DNA of 64,000 nucleotides from Odontesthes bonariensis. Taxonomy: Eukaryota > Chordata > Actinopteri > Atheriniformes > Atherinopsidae. Where the stretch lies: assembly GCF_027942865.1 (NCBI RefSeq), contig NC_134519.1, forward strand, positions 18,758,248 through 18,822,247, written 5' to 3'. Made by a program: the position numbers and the translations under genes. Of the stretch, positions 51,601 through 63,798 are shown in pieces (within the stretch, counting starts at the first letter, position 1; each line of letters begins with the position of its first letter). A model generated the notes under the pieces. The model did no database searches, was not told the DNA's origin, and saw only the letters and a list, made by a program, of their open reading frames with translations.

Positions 51601-54205
51601 TACAGGATATGCATCTTCTGGTAGCATTCATGCTCATTTTTACTCCATTACAATTACAGATGGCATTTTACTGTATACGATGTCAGCTGATAACAACAAA
51701 GCACCAATCTTTACCTTGTTAATCATGATGATTCCCTCATTGGTTGCAGAATCAGTTGTGATAGAGAAGTAACCCGCCTCATTCCCGGAAATGATTTCAT
51801 AAACAGCCAACCAGTTGTCAGTATGAATTAGATCCATGTCGATGGCTTTTATCCTCATAACTTCCATACCGAATGTGTTCTCCTCCACACTCCCCACATA
51901 CTACAGAAGAAAATGCACACCAACAGATTAACATAATCACCTGGAGAAGAATAGAAGGTACGATTGTGGTGGCAGTGTCCCACCCACCGATTCTTTTTCC
52001 AAGGTTGGAATGTTGTCATTAATGTCCTGAATTTTTATCTGAATTTCTCCACTTCCTGTGTTTCCTCCCAGACGTCCATCCAAGTCAGAGGCAATAATGG
52101 TCAATGTGTATGTGTCTTGTTTCTAAAGGAAAGCGATCAGAGATAGAATGCATTCATTAATGTATTCAAGTCATCGAATGAATCTTCCTCATCGTCTACA
52201 TAAAACAACAGGAAATCCTTACCTCCCTATCCAGAGTGTTCTTTCGAACTATGACCTCTCCAGTTTTAGAGTTAATGTAGAACATCCCAGCTATGTTACT
52301 CTGACTTTCAATTTTGTAGGAGATAGCAGAGTTGAGTGTACCCTCTTCATCAGCATCAGTAGCTGTCACTTTCATGATAACAGTACCTAAAAAACATCAC
52401 AAAATACAGTTCTGAGTGCAGTAAAAAAACATTTTCGAAGCCATAGTACAAACAAACTGCAGATGTTAAAATACCTTCTGCGCTAGATTCATTGACATAG
52501 CCAACTTGTTCAACTTTAATGACTGGTGGACAGTCATTCTCATCCACAACTTTAATCACAAGGTCAATATCCTTTTCAGCGTGGGTCCCATTGATGAACC
52601 GTGCGATGCCTTTTAACTAAAGACAAGAAAAACAAGCACACACATCTTAACACTTCTTCACTGCACAGCTTACAACTGTTCAAAAAACAGGTTTTTAAAG
52701 TGCGCTTACATGATACAAGGGGACTGTCTCTCGGTCCAGAGAAGGAGAAAAGACTTTCACAAAGCCAGTTTTAGCATCAATACCGAATATACCTAGAGGG
52801 GGCTCGTCAACACCAGGCCCAGTTATAGAATATGTTATCTTGGTAAAGTTCTCCTTATCAGAGCGAATCTGGAACACAAACACATGAGCAAAAAAAATCA
52901 AACCATCTGGAAGTCTAAACCCTTCACATTTTAAGTGCAAGGATAGCTTATTTACAGTGTTTAGATCACATTCATGGCATCCACACTGATTTGGTCTCAT
53001 AAGAGCATCTGAACGCAGATCTACATCATAATCTACTGACATCACTGCATTAGAATAAACTTGAACCAACATAAGCAGTCTGAGATCAACTATATAAGCT
53101 TGAAACTAGGTGTATATAAATCACTAAACAAACACATCTGTTACCGTAATTGTGTCTAAAATGACTCATCGCTCATCACTGTCAGTGACTGTGCGTGGAG
53201 CTGCTCTCACACGTCAATGCTTGGTTTAGAAGTAGAAAAAAAAAGGATGATACCGGAGGGTGAAACCTGTGAGAAGGGTGATTCAAACTATGGTATTAAA
53301 AATGATACACTCATTTTAAATACTCAAATGTTACTTTACCCACATTAAAATATCTATATGAGTGTGAAAACATGCAGCATTTAAGAGGGATTTTGAAATA
53401 TAAAAAGGTAGGATGTCAGTTTTGTATTAATTCCTCAAGGAATACAACAAAAAAATACACACTTTAGCGATATAGTCATAGGTGGTGTAATCACGGTTCT
53501 CAATGAGTTGTCTGGGAGCTAAGATCCATTCTCTTTTCTGTCTCTGTCTTCCTGGGTCATTTCCTTTTCCCCTCACTGGAGTGAGCTGCAGATAAACAAA
53601 GAGATGGGAGAAAGTTAATTCAAGAAATTTATATAAATGTATATATAAATGTAAAGTGCTCAAAACAAATGGACATTTCTTCTGTTGACATAATTTGTCA
53701 TTATGTGATGTCAAAAATAGATTGTATGTAATTCTGTATTTTATTTATGGGACGTCTAATAAAGAATTACATCTTGATGTAATAATCCTTAAAACAACAT
53801 TAGTTACTTTGAAAGAAAAAAAAAGAACTAGCCTAAAAGGAGTTTATTGACATGTGACACCAGAACCTGACCGATACTTCGCGCCGCTAAAGTATTTTCC
53901 ACATCCAATATTTATGGAGGTAGCTGCTTTGCTGGAGAGGAAATGTAAACCTGCTCCGCGTCATTCTATGTATGAAAGCGCAGCGCATTTAGTCGCGTCT
54001 CCAGTAGCTTTAGACGCATACCTGAGGCATTTAACCGAGGCTTGTTTGCGAGTGTGTTACAATGAAGTCAAATAGGAGCCACGCCTGTTAACAATAAAAA
54101 AAATCCGCTTTCCAAAGCACAATAATAACCTGCTAAACACCGTTTACTTACAGTGAGAAGAAATGCCAGCAGAAGAAAAAGGCTGCAAGTTAGCAGAGAA
54201 GCCAT
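47647..54205 (-). CDS. dsg2: Desmoglein (dsg2-like), complete desmosomal cadherin
   Basis: Exons in transcript order: 54205-54152, 53585-53463, 52868-52710, 52616-52475, 52386-52223, 52122-51988, 51900-51715, 51580-51303, 50833-50691, 50576-50355, 49879-49649, 49417-49296, 49201-48875, 48651-47647. They total 3291 nt, 1096 aa (human DSG2 is about 1118). Layout: signal peptide 1-18; short propeptide ending RQKR at residue 36; mature EW; four cadherin repeats with IRSD, LDRE, DENDC and DINDN motifs; membrane-proximal region with [12 protein letters not shown] about 596-622; intracellular anchor; plakoglobin-binding segment [18 protein letters not shown] (about 778-795); and a Gly/Gln/Ser-rich tail. 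Desmogleins pair with desmocollins in desmosomes and link to keratin via plakoglobin. The alternative, another dsg paralogue, cannot be excluded. All junctions are in phase. Confidence 0.92.
48875..49201 (-). CDS. dsg2: dsg2 exon 13: intracellular anchor and linker
   Basis: 109 codons, phase 0 at both ends. Gly/Tyr/Met-rich ([29 protein letters not shown]). Lies between the juxtamembrane exon and the catenin-binding exon, as in mammalian DSG genes. Confidence 0.9.
49296..49879 (-). CDS. dsg2: dsg2 exons 11-12: membrane-proximal domain and TM
   Basis: Exon 11 (49879-49649) ends inside the TM after a run of CTG Leu codons. Exon 12 (49417-49296) completes it with [18 protein letters not shown] and ends GEDK, as DSG2 does. 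The acceptor of exon 12 follows a T22 tract (minus strand). Confidence 0.9.
49880..50354 (-). other. dsg2 intron 10
   Basis: 475 bases, nothing recognised. Confidence 0.85.
50834..51302 (-). other. dsg2 intron 8
   Basis: 469 bases. The donor is GTACTG, weaker than its neighbours, chosen because AG|G restores Arg and the frame (NVRYAKLYD). Confidence 0.8.
52869..53462 (-). other. dsg2 intron 2
   Basis: 594 bases. No feature recognised. Confidence 0.85.
53463..53585 (-). CDS. dsg2: dsg2 exon 2: propeptide cleavage site and start of EC1
   Basis: 41 codons. GRQRQKR then [15 protein letters not shown]. The furin-type site RQKR precedes Glu-Trp, placing Trp at mature position 2 as strand-swapping cadherins require. 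Confidence 0.92.
53586..54151 (-). other. dsg2 intron 1
   Basis: 566 bases. A 73-codon plus-strand frame (53854-54075) is antisense and unrecognised. Confidence 0.8.
54152..54205 (-). CDS. dsg2: dsg2 exon 1: signal peptide
   Basis: [18 protein letters not shown], an 18-residue hydrophobic leader ending exactly at a GTAAGT donor in phase 0. The only ATG nearby that gives a signal peptide joined in frame to exon 2. Confidence 0.88.
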
Positions 54206-54526
54206 CGATTGATGAAATAAAAACGTCTTAATCCCTGGTGTTGAGGCGTAAACGCGTCAGTTTGAGTCCCTCTGTAGCCTCTCGTTGGTTTTGTACAGGA
54301 CTTCGACCTCTGATAAAGTCAGGGAGAAGTTTTACAGCGGGGCGGGTCCTCTGGTTCACTGCTGTTGATAATCGACGCAGAGAGAGTTATTTGGAAGGAG
54401 ACTGAGCATATTGTGAAAAATGACAACAAAAAAAACCTCACCTGGACTGAAAAGAGAGGAAAGCAATTCAGTATGAGCACATCCTTTTTTATGAGTCGGC
54501 AACTGCTTCGCGTGAATTAGGGCGTT

Positions 54527-54570
<44 letters not shown>

Positions 54571-57500
54571 TTAAAATAAAGAAAACCCCATAGGGGCACA
54601 AGTCCACACATATCAATTGATTTCATTTTCTCTTGATGAAGTACTTTTCTCTTCTTTCTTTTTTACTTTTCCATTGTTGCTGCCACTGTCACATTGCTAT
54701 TGCTGAACCTAAAGCAACTAGCTGTAAAGATAAGGATATACATATTGATAGAGACATAAGATATTCATTCCAACATAAATGTGTCAGCAGGCAAAAAACT
54801 GTCAAAAAAAACAAAAAAAACATTACAAACCATAACCTGCTTGTGCAAATGGTGGCAGAATGCAATTTACCCCACTCACTGAATGATAAATTGGCAATTG
54901 TTTGTATTTTACAAGAAGTGATTAATTACTACTTCAAACCATTTCAAAATAAAGTATTTGAATAGGTATGGAATCCAAAAGTAAATAATGCTCTTCCAGT
55001 TTGACAGCCTGAGTGTGCCTTGTGTCCAACTCCGAGTCCAAACAGAGTTGGTTCATTTATCAAGCATTAAAGTGTGAATGAAATAAAATAGGAACTTGGA
55101 TTTAGTTTTATAGCTGCTTCTGGATTTTTTTTGTGTAATGCCTCGGTTTTCAGAAGGTTGTTTTGTGCCACGGTGCTATATGATTGCTGTATGCACGTGT
55201 CACCACTGACAAACCTTTACCCAGATTCAATTCTCCTTTATGGTTATCTGGAAGTTTTTCTTTCTTTTTTACTCTTCTTATTCAATTCTTATTCAATTCA
55301 ATTAAACAAAATTTAGTAGCTTTAATGTTTTTACTGAGACACAGTTAATCAGAAGTGTGGAGATGCCCTTCAGGGTTAAAAGGGTGGGAAATCTTATTTT
55401 CTTTTCTTTAGAATGCAAAATGCATTATGATTCTTCCATTTAGTTTTCTGTATGTGATTACGTTTGGAATCTATTCACGATTTCACGATATATATATATA
55501 TATATATATATGGGAAAAAAATGCAATGTAGTCCTTTTGACCAATGTTTTCTCACCCATGTGTAAAACTCCACCAGTGCCTGTGAAATTCTGAAGTCGAC
55601 CACCACAGTTTGTAGGCACACCAACATAGAACAGCGCACAGGACTGTGTGCATGTATGAGCCTGCAGGTGTTGCTGTATTTGCTCTACCTCTACAGGGGA
55701 AACAAATATAAAATGGAGATCCATACTGACACACCCAGAGTTGCCATGATACATGAAACATGCAGTCTCTGGGGTCAAAGGTGTGTGAGAAGCGAAATAC
55801 GGTACTAGTTTCACCTTGCCATACAGGGCCTGTACCTTCCTTTGTATATGTTTTTTTTTCCTCACAGTGCGAGTGCTTGCTTTTATCTTCACATGCCCAT
55901 GCCGTCCAAATTCTACTGGAAGACACTCATTTAGTGCAAAAATGCAGCTGGGCGAGTCTCTTGTTTGAGGTGGGTGTGTCTCTTGTCTTTCCAGTTTCGA
56001 AGGACCCAACCACCTTTTGAAAATTCGTAAACGGTAATAACGCTGCCTCACAAACCTCCCCCATATTAGAGCTTTTGACTGACCAATAAACACGTGGGTT
56101 GAAATACAGGTGCAGCATTAATAAGGACACAATGGCGTTAGTTCCGCTCAATTAAAGTGTTAGTTACTAAGAAAACAGGGTGTAACAACTTTTAATTACA
56201 ACATTTGATGGGTGTCACTACGTCTGTTTCAAAGGCACATGAATCAGCTCAAAAATGCATTAATCAGAATTCTGTAAAAATGACACCAATGAATATTGTG
56301 ACTATTAGTGATGGAACATCTTCTGGCATTCATCCGAATGCCATAAGCAAGCTCTTTGTAGTCTGGATTCATAATAGCTGTCACTTTCATTAAATGTGGC
56401 ACCTTGCAACACAGACGGTTTGCTTGCGTCATGCTGATGTAGTTGACACGCCCAGGTGACAACTAAAAGAACACCTACAATTACGCGGTGTGCTCACACT
56501 AAAGAAAGAAAAGAAAAATAACCACTGGCACAAGACGTACAGTTTAAAATCAGGAAGTTAATATATTTGTTTCCTATGAAGTTCATCATAAGGAGTCTTC
56601 CAGAAAAACGGCTCACCCCACTTCTTCAAACTGCACTTCTCCCTTGGGCTGTTATAAAATGTAATATGTATCAGTTGTGACTCATCTCTCCAAAGAATGA
56701 CACAGGGGAGAGTTCAGGAGACAATGGTCACCCATAGTCTCCCAGTTAAATTAATCAGAAACGTACCGTAGTTAGGCTCTGTTAACACACTGAACCCTGA
56801 GTACAACGACAACAACCTTCTATTGTAGTTTGGGACCAACTCAAGAGGGGGATGTTTGCATTGCTGTGGGAGACTCCCACCTCCAAGCCTTTTAATTATG
56901 TCCACACCCATGACTCACAACAACACTGCCTTCCTGACTTTTTTCTCACCTTTCCTGTTGCTGCCCCACAGGCCCCGACTTCCCAAGGAACTCGTAAACA
57001 AGGCCTGCAAGTTGCGGTGGATTCATTTGGGACAAGCTTTATATGACACATGCCTTCACTTTTATCAGCAGTTTGCAGAGATAGCGAGTGCTTCCATGTG
57101 GGAGCACAGCCTCCCCCAGACCAGGCTTAATTCAGGCTCACATTCCTGTGGTGTTAAGTGATGAGCCAAATGCAGTTCTTACTGCCAGAATGCTGGTGTG
57201 GAGAGAGGAGGAGCAAGCAGGGGTCAACCTCTGTGCAGAGGACTTGTAAAATCAAGCAAACCAGTCATTTTTCTTGAGGTTATGAGAAAAATGCAAAACC
57301 GTATGCATTTTTGCCTACAGCTTGAAAATGAGCCCCTTTCAAACAGCACTGCTGCTACACCAAAGACTCGTTTTTAATACACTGTAATTGTTTCCAGCTT
57401 AATTTATTTTAGGGCAAAAACTTCTACTTTGGTTGGCACAAAACTTAGGCAATGTTTCCCCCTGCTGGCAAAAAAAAGAATAATATATATAAATAAAGTT

Positions 57501-57813
57501 GCATACTTTTTAGATTTGCCAAGCACTGAGATGTAGCCTCCAGTCAGCATGTGACAACACCCTATACGAAGGTGCTTTGCCTGCTGAGCTTCTTCTGAAG
57601 GATCGCTGGGTGTGTCTAGGTGTGTCTGTTGAACCACTGCCAGGGAGAAAAAACCAAGCCCTGTGCGCACAGTAGAAGAACTGGCGGTGAGAGGTGACGG
57701 ATCAACAAGCGGCGAGATCGAGATCATCTGTCATTCTCTAAAGAAGAGAGCAACTTAGCGTGGGTTCTTCCTCTCTCGGACCGGGACAAAGTCCGTCAAG
57801 TTTTTATTGAAGA
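54206..57813. promoter_or_regulatory. 3.6-kb shared upstream region of dsg2 and dsc2l
   Basis: The two cadherin genes start at either edge and are transcribed outward, so this region should hold both promoters and possibly shared epithelial enhancers. Visible content: (AC)21 at 54528-54569, a (TA)n tract at 55489-55511, and an open region on minus at 55458-56093 (211 codons, unrecognised). No TATA box or defined binding sites could be assigned with confidence. Confidence 0.5.
54528..54569 (+). repeat. (AC)21 microsatellite
   Basis: Uninterrupted AC dinucleotides about 320 bases upstream of the dsg2 start codon. Confidence 0.95.
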
Positions 57814-58627
57814 ATGGCGAATGTGTTATTTTTTGCCATCTGCTCGGTGTTGGTAAGTCTTTAAAGTTTACGTTCTAGCTTTTGTCAGTCTAAGTTTTTT
57901 TTTTTTTAGTTTTGTTCTTCCTTTGAAGCGATACGCGAATAAAAAGCTGCCAAAAACAGACTGTAAGATGAACTTTGTCTTTCAGACCATTTCCCGAGTG
58001 GACTCGTGTTATATCCCACACTCTCTTTACGTGCTTGTGCCACAATCTATTCCGGTTGGATACCAAATCGCAAAAGGTACACCTTTGCGTATTTGTTCAT
58101 CAACTCAACATGAAAACTTTGAATTCTTTGGCTGTAGGTCTACTGCTTGTATTTTTCTTGTCTGTAACGATTATTATTTGGATCTTTACTTTACCTCTTT
58201 CGTTGTTTTTTTTGTTTTTTGTTTTCCAGTTGAAGCAGCCGACTGTGACACTAAGTCATTGCGGTTAACTTTGAAGGACCCTACTTTTGCGGTGGAGAGT
58301 AATGGAGCGATAGTTACGCTGACTCCTGTGTCGGTGGCAGTAAGAGGGCGGACATTTTCTGTGACGGCGCAGGACAATAATGGACAGGAAAGTGAGATGG
58401 AAGTTCACCTTGTCCGCAATACAATGCAGGAGACGGATGTAAGGCAGCTGCACATTCCAGCGTCCTTAAAGAGATTTGTGGGCCTTTCTTTTTTGTTGCA
58501 AATTTCATGCCTTGTTTTCATGTCACAGCACAAAGGCCTCCTGAAGCGCTCCAAAAGACGCTGGAGTCCTCCACCGTTCAACATACTCGAGAACGAGAAA
58601 GGGCCTTTTCCAAGATACATTGACACG
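57814..58627 (+). CDS. dsc2l: dsc2l exons 1-4: signal peptide, prodomain and maturation site
   Basis: Exon 1 (39 nt) gives MANVLFFAICSVL; exon 2 (91 nt) SCYIPHSLYVLVPQSIPVGY; exon 3 (209 nt) the cadherin-prodomain core with DPTFAVESNGAIVTL and FSVTAQDNNGQESE; exon 4 (99 nt) LLKRSKRRWSPPPFN. Cleavage after residue 123 would leave mature Arg-Trp. Exon 3 ends at GAT before GTAAGG. Confidence 0.88.
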
Positions 58628-58904
58628 GTAATTTCCTTTTTGATAGGATACAAATGGCTTGTGAAAAATTCAAATCTACATGTTCCCTTTCCCACCTTCT
58701 TACATATGGTGTTTGATTCATTTCCAACTGATTGCATCAATGGTCATCTTCCGGTCAAGGGAAACTATACTTACCAAGACACAACTATATTTGACATGCA
58801 TATGACATATGACATAACTTTCAACTAATACAGTGAATATTTTTTTTGGTTTTAATCTTGTAATCCATTTCAAAATAGTGCAAGCTAGAATATTTATATT
58901 TGAT

Positions 58905-58992
<88 letters not shown>

Positions 58993-61900
58993 GGTTGTAT
59001 CAGATGCAGCATCAAAGCTCAAAGTATTTTATACCATCAGTGGACCTGCCGTTGACCAGCTTCAGTTGTTCAGAATGGAGTCTGACACTGGGAAGTTGAG
59101 TGTGTTAAAAGCAGTTGATCGTGAACAATATCCAAGCTTTATTGTGAGTATGAATAAAGGGATGCAAACAACAATTATTTACTCATATTAATTGTTTGTT
59201 ATTTTTTTTATTCAATAATGACCAAATATTGCACACTTTATAAAGTATTTATAAAGTATGGCATACTTTATTCTATACATGTTTAAAGACAATTTGAAAT
59301 TCTAATCTAACTGAAAATGAACTAAATGGCAAGAAATCTTTTACTCTCATTTGCATATTTATATGTTTGTTCTTAATTACTAATCTTATGATATCTTTTA
59401 ATCTCTTGTCTTCGCAGTTAAAGGTCAGTGTTTTTGATGCAAATTCAGGTCAGATGGCAGACTTACCTTTGAACCTCGAAGTAATTGTCGATGATGAGAA
59501 TGACAATGCTCCGGAATTCACAGACCAGCTACAGTTTACTGTGGCCGAGCAATGCAGCATAGGTGGGGAACAAGAAATGCAAAAACTTCAGTTCTGCTGT
59601 TACTCACTGCTCTACCGCAGTGCAGGTGCTCTAAGTTTTTGATTTCCACCATAGGGACGGTGGTGGGAAAGGTGATCGCCACTGACAGGGATGACCCGAA
59701 GACCACCCACGTTCAGATCAAGTACACCCTCGTGGATGGATTAGAGCGTTTTGCCATCCACCCAGAGACGGGTGTCATCACCACAGTCATCAACACTCTT
59801 GACAGAGAGGTGAGCCCTTTTATCACCGAGCTAGTGATTTCATTTGTTTACGTCCATGTGGCATACTGCCTCACATTTTCGGTTTTATCTTAACGTCTTT
59901 TTGTCTAAGTCGCTTTGCCTATTCTTCTTTTTAAGGTAAAAGATACACATATGGTGACTGTGATGATCAAGGATTTGAATGGTGCAGTAAATGGTCTGTA
60001 TAATACAGCGACAGCGACGATTACCCTCAGCGATATCAACGACAACCCGCCGACTTTCACAAAAACATCTGTAAGTGCTTGGGCAAAAGAGAAAATAATA
60101 AAATAACAGGAAATACTGTTCACAATCAAGCATAACAGGGGCTGTTTGAGCTTATTTTCCTGTAAGCTTGGTTGCTATGGTAACACACACTTACTTTCAT
60201 TTATTTTTTTCAGTATGAAGCCAGTATAAAAGAAAACGAAAGTGAAATGCTTATCCTCAGAATTCCTGTGGAAGATAAAGATTTGATAAACACACCCAAC
60301 TGGAAATCCCAATTTGTCATCAAAACGGGAAATGAAAAAGGAAATTTCAGGATTGATACTGATAACAGAACAAACGAGGGGCTTCTGTATGTTGTCAAGG
60401 TGAGTCCCTTGTCTTATGCAAGATATTCATAAGTAGTATATATTGCCAATATTTAATAGGTTACGTTTGCTTTATTTGAGAAGTGAACTATGTGACAATG
60501 TAAAAGCGTTATTGCACAATGCACTTCTTTCACACCTCTTTGTTTCTCCAGCCCTTGGATTATGAGCAGAACGAAAAAGTAAAGCTTGAGATTTTAGCCC
60601 GCAATGAGGCGGAGCTTACTGGCACCACGGCTCAGTGGATGTCCATCCCTGTGGACGTCACTGTCACCAATGTTGATGAGGGTCCACAATTCAGCGCTCC
60701 TACTGTCCGCATCGGTGTCAAAGAGAACGTGCCAAATGGCACACTGATAGGAAGTTACACAGCTGTGGATCCTGAGACCAAAAGCAGCAACGGCATCAAG
60801 TAATTAATCTCTCTTAAATTAGGCTTTAATAAATGTTTCTCTCCTGTTGTGCAATTTGGCAACTACTGGTTACAACTGTAGCAAATCCTTAAGACCCTCA
60901 CTCAAGTTTATTTTACTTTTATCAAACACTGGAGGGCAGCCTTTGATCACAGGACTGAATTTGCTGAATAATACAGCTTTTCCACTGTGTCTCAGGTATT
61001 ACAAGATTCAAGACCCGGGTTCTTGGATCAGTGTCGACAGAAATACGGGGGAGCTGAGGGTCGCAAACACAATTGACAGAGAGTCCCATTTGGTCACGGA
61101 TGGAATTTATAACGTCACCATGAAAGCCGTTGATACCAGTAAGTTGCTTCTTAACGCTGCTTAATCTGTGACTAACCCATGTAGTTCATCCTGAAAATAC
61201 CAAGCTCAAGCATATGCTGCTTTTCTGTAGTTGTGCTGAAACGTATCCGCCTTTTAAGATGTCAAAGCCTTCAATTCTGTGCTGCTGTCTAATTATTAAC
61301 CGGATGGAAATTTGCTGTGTTTGCGGTACATGTATAGTATGTTAGTTACATAATCAGAAACCATGTTTGTCACTGTCTTCTCTTTTGTTGTTGGCGGTAT
61401 AACAGCCAAAGGTTAATAAGAATCCCAGCCCCACCCTGTACCTGTCTGAACACACTATCTGTTTCACCTGCCACCTGTGTGATTACTCATGTACAGTGAC
61501 TCATATTTATCCCGTGTAAAATCTGGATCATATCTCCGTGCTCTTAGAATTTAGATTTTTTTGTTTTTTGTAGAAAACTAGCACCCACATGAATACAGTA
61601 AAAAAAAGAAAGAAAGAAAAAAGTTTGTTTTAAATGCTGGCATGCCCATGTTTGTCCTGTTTGAAACCAATGTAATACCGCTGAATTTCAGGCGGCAAGA
61701 CGGGAACCGGAACGGTCATCCTTGTGATAGAGGATCTCAACGACAACAAACCAACGATCCCCTCTGAGCTGGTGTTGTGTGAAGATAATGCAAAACAGCT
61801 TGGCTCTCTGGTTGTTGTAGCTGAAGACAACGACTCGAGTCCATACTCTTACCCGTTCACCTTTAGCATGCCGCCTGACCATGATGGGCAATGGTCTGTG

Positions 61901-63798
61901 AAGCAACTCAATGGTAGGTGAAATATTATCAGAATACTGTCAAATATTGTCTTTTAATCAAATATGTGTTTGTTTTTACAATTGTTGTTTTTGACGGTGG
62001 CAACGTGAAAGCAGATTTAAATGTTCTTTTTTAAATACCAACACGGAAACCACGATTCAGCCCTGATTCACGCTTGTATAACATATTGATCTAAACAGCC
62101 TCATCCAACTTTTACAGGCTCTGACAGGTTTTTTAAGAAAAAAAAGCACAGCAGTAAACCTGACAACTGAAAACGCAACAGGCAGTCTTACGGTCATCAT
62201 AGGACCCTAGTAGGAAATTTTTTTATATGAATTTTTTATATGATTTTAATTATTATGATTTTAATTATATGTAATTAATACTTAATTACACTTTTTTTAA
62301 AAATTTTTTTACACAAATGCAAAACAGTATTTTTTTATACTGTTCCATATGAAAATAAAAAAAAATCCCTGCTTGTCCCTCTCATGTGAGCAGTTACTCT
62401 GGTCTCACGCAAAATCTTAGCTGGAACAACCTATAGAGTTTTCTGGTTCCAACGCCACGTTTTTTGGTAGCTTCTGCTCAAAGTCATGAATGTCTTGTTC
62501 CAGTAGCTCACTTCTCATCAGTGTGTCTTGGCCTGACAGAGAACTTGTTAATGCAGGTGACATATCAGCTGCCATGGCTTTAGTTTTATGTCTCCTCGCT
62601 AATGACAGTTCTGAGGTGCGAAGCTGGAGGCTTTGCAGTGCTGACAATGCCTTTAAAGAGCAGAATAACACATTTTTAAAAAAAATATCTTTAATACTGG
62701 TGAGGCCACACAATGCAACGTATATGGATATTAGTTGAGTGATATGTTATGCTGCTCTTTTTTTTTCACACAAATTGAAACACTATCCTGAGGTTTTAAA
62801 AAAACCGACATATTTTGGTCAAAATGTGACAGAAACATTTAAACTTCTCCTTTTTAAAACCATGATTTTACTGCTCCATTCCTTCAGACTTAATTAAGGG
62901 TGTCGAGTGAGCTATTCAACTCCACCCTGTGGGGTGTGCCTTAACTATGTTTCGTCCAACAGCTTTGAGCTACAGCTGAAGCAGAACTTGTATACAAGCT
63001 GCACTTTATAACTTTTGAATCATTTGAGAGTGCAACAGTACCTGACCTGACAGCTGATACCAGCACATACAACAAACCGGGTTAAATCTCAGTTAAAAAA
63101 AAAGGTAAAAACAAAAAAAAACACCAATTTGAAGTAGTAAACACTAAACAAACTACAGGTAGAACATTACTAGCTCATTTGTTTTTGTTTAAGTTCACCA
63201 CTGGTTGCTGATGACAGTTTCCTGTTAATAGCAAAGCAAGTTCCGGAATTTTTTAACATGTCGCTTCTCAGAGTCGCTTCTTAACCTGAAGTTGGGAGCA
63301 GATAAAGATAATGAGGCTGGACAACGAAACTCTAAGCGATGAGTCGTGGCATGACTTTTTTCCTGCAAGTCTGAACGGCTCACTGAACGATGCATTTCAG
63401 ACCTATGGTGCCCCATTTACATTTTGATGCTGTTTTTGATTAGCAATACATCTTTGGCTGAATTACACGCAAAAGTCATTTCAGATGTCCTGAATCAGTA
63501 CATTTGAATTGAAGCATTTCCCACGGTAATTTAGAGTCCTTTTTCAAAATCAAATTTCTATTTTTTTTTTCTGTAGACACGGCCGCAACGTTGCATCAGG
63601 TAAAGGAGCTTCGTAGAGGGATACACAAAGTCCCCCTAATCGTCAGAGATATGCAGGGCAATGGTGAAACACAGACGGCTACAGTGAGAATCTGCAAATG
63701 CAAGAATGGAGTCTGCTTGGCCGATCAAAAATCCGTGGAATTAGGGCCGATGGGTATACTGGCTTTGCTGTTGCCTCTGGCCCTCCTCCTTTTGCTCG
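57814..63798 (+). CDS. dsc2l: Desmocollin (dsc2-like), 5' part, runs off the window
   Basis: Exons: 57814-57852, 57986-58076, 58230-58438, 58529-58627, 58994-59143, 59418-59562, 59655-59809, 59936-60070, 60214-60399, 60552-60799, 60996-61138, 61692-61913, 63577-63798, giving 2044 nt (681 codons plus one base); cytoplasmic exons lie beyond the window. Layout: signal peptide; long cadherin prodomain; RSKR cleavage with mature RW; cadherin repeats with DDENDNAPEF, ATDRDDP, HPETGVITT, LDRE and DINDNPPTF; EDKDLINTPNW closely matches human DSC2; membrane-proximal CKCKNGVC; TM from about 664. Desmocollins are calcium-dependent desmosomal adhesion proteins that bind desmogleins. The large prodomain and the phrase WSPPPFNILENEKGPFPRY identify desmocollin rather than desmoglein. 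Confidence 0.92.
58628..58993 (+). other. dsc2l intron 4, ending in a tetranucleotide repeat
   Basis: 366 bases. The last 88 intron bases before the final G are (TCTA)22. Confidence 0.9.
58905..58992 (+). repeat. (TCTA)22 microsatellite abutting a splice acceptor
   Basis: Twenty-two uninterrupted TCTA units. The final A together with G58993 forms the AG acceptor of dsc2l exon 5, so the repeat occupies the polypyrimidine-tract position. Confidence 0.95.
58994..59143 (+). CDS. dsc2l: dsc2l exon 5: EC1 core
   Basis: 50 codons: VVSDAASKLKVFYTISGPAV through ESDTGKLSV and VDREQYPSFI, corresponding to the human DSC2 VESDAAQNYTVFYSISGRGV exon. Phase 0 at both ends. No alternative AG gives this frame. 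Confidence 0.92.
61139..61691 (+). other. dsc2l intron 11
   Basis: 553 bases with an A/G-rich patch near 61600; nothing else recognised. Confidence 0.85.
61914..63576 (+). other. dsc2l intron 12
   Basis: 1.66 kb, the largest intron of the visible part. AT-rich near 62210-62370. A 98-codon minus-strand frame (62417-62713) is unrecognised. Confidence 0.85.
63577..63798 (+). CDS. dsc2l: dsc2l exon 13: membrane-proximal domain and TM, last exon in window
   Basis: 222 nt. HQVKELRRGIHKVPLIVRD, then CKCKNGVC and a Leu-rich TM starting GPMGILALLLPLALLLLL. Ends one base into a codon before GTGAGT, so the cytoplasmic part is in downstream exons. Confidence 0.9.

Noticed and set aside
58905-58992. CRISPR-like array of regular repeats
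   Set aside because: It is a simple tetranucleotide microsatellite with no spacers, in a vertebrate genome.
58833-59099. Plus-strand frame encoding a (YLSI)n repeat protein
   Set aside because: It is the translated TCTA microsatellite plus exon 5 in the wrong frame; the correct frame reads VVSDAASKLK from 58994.
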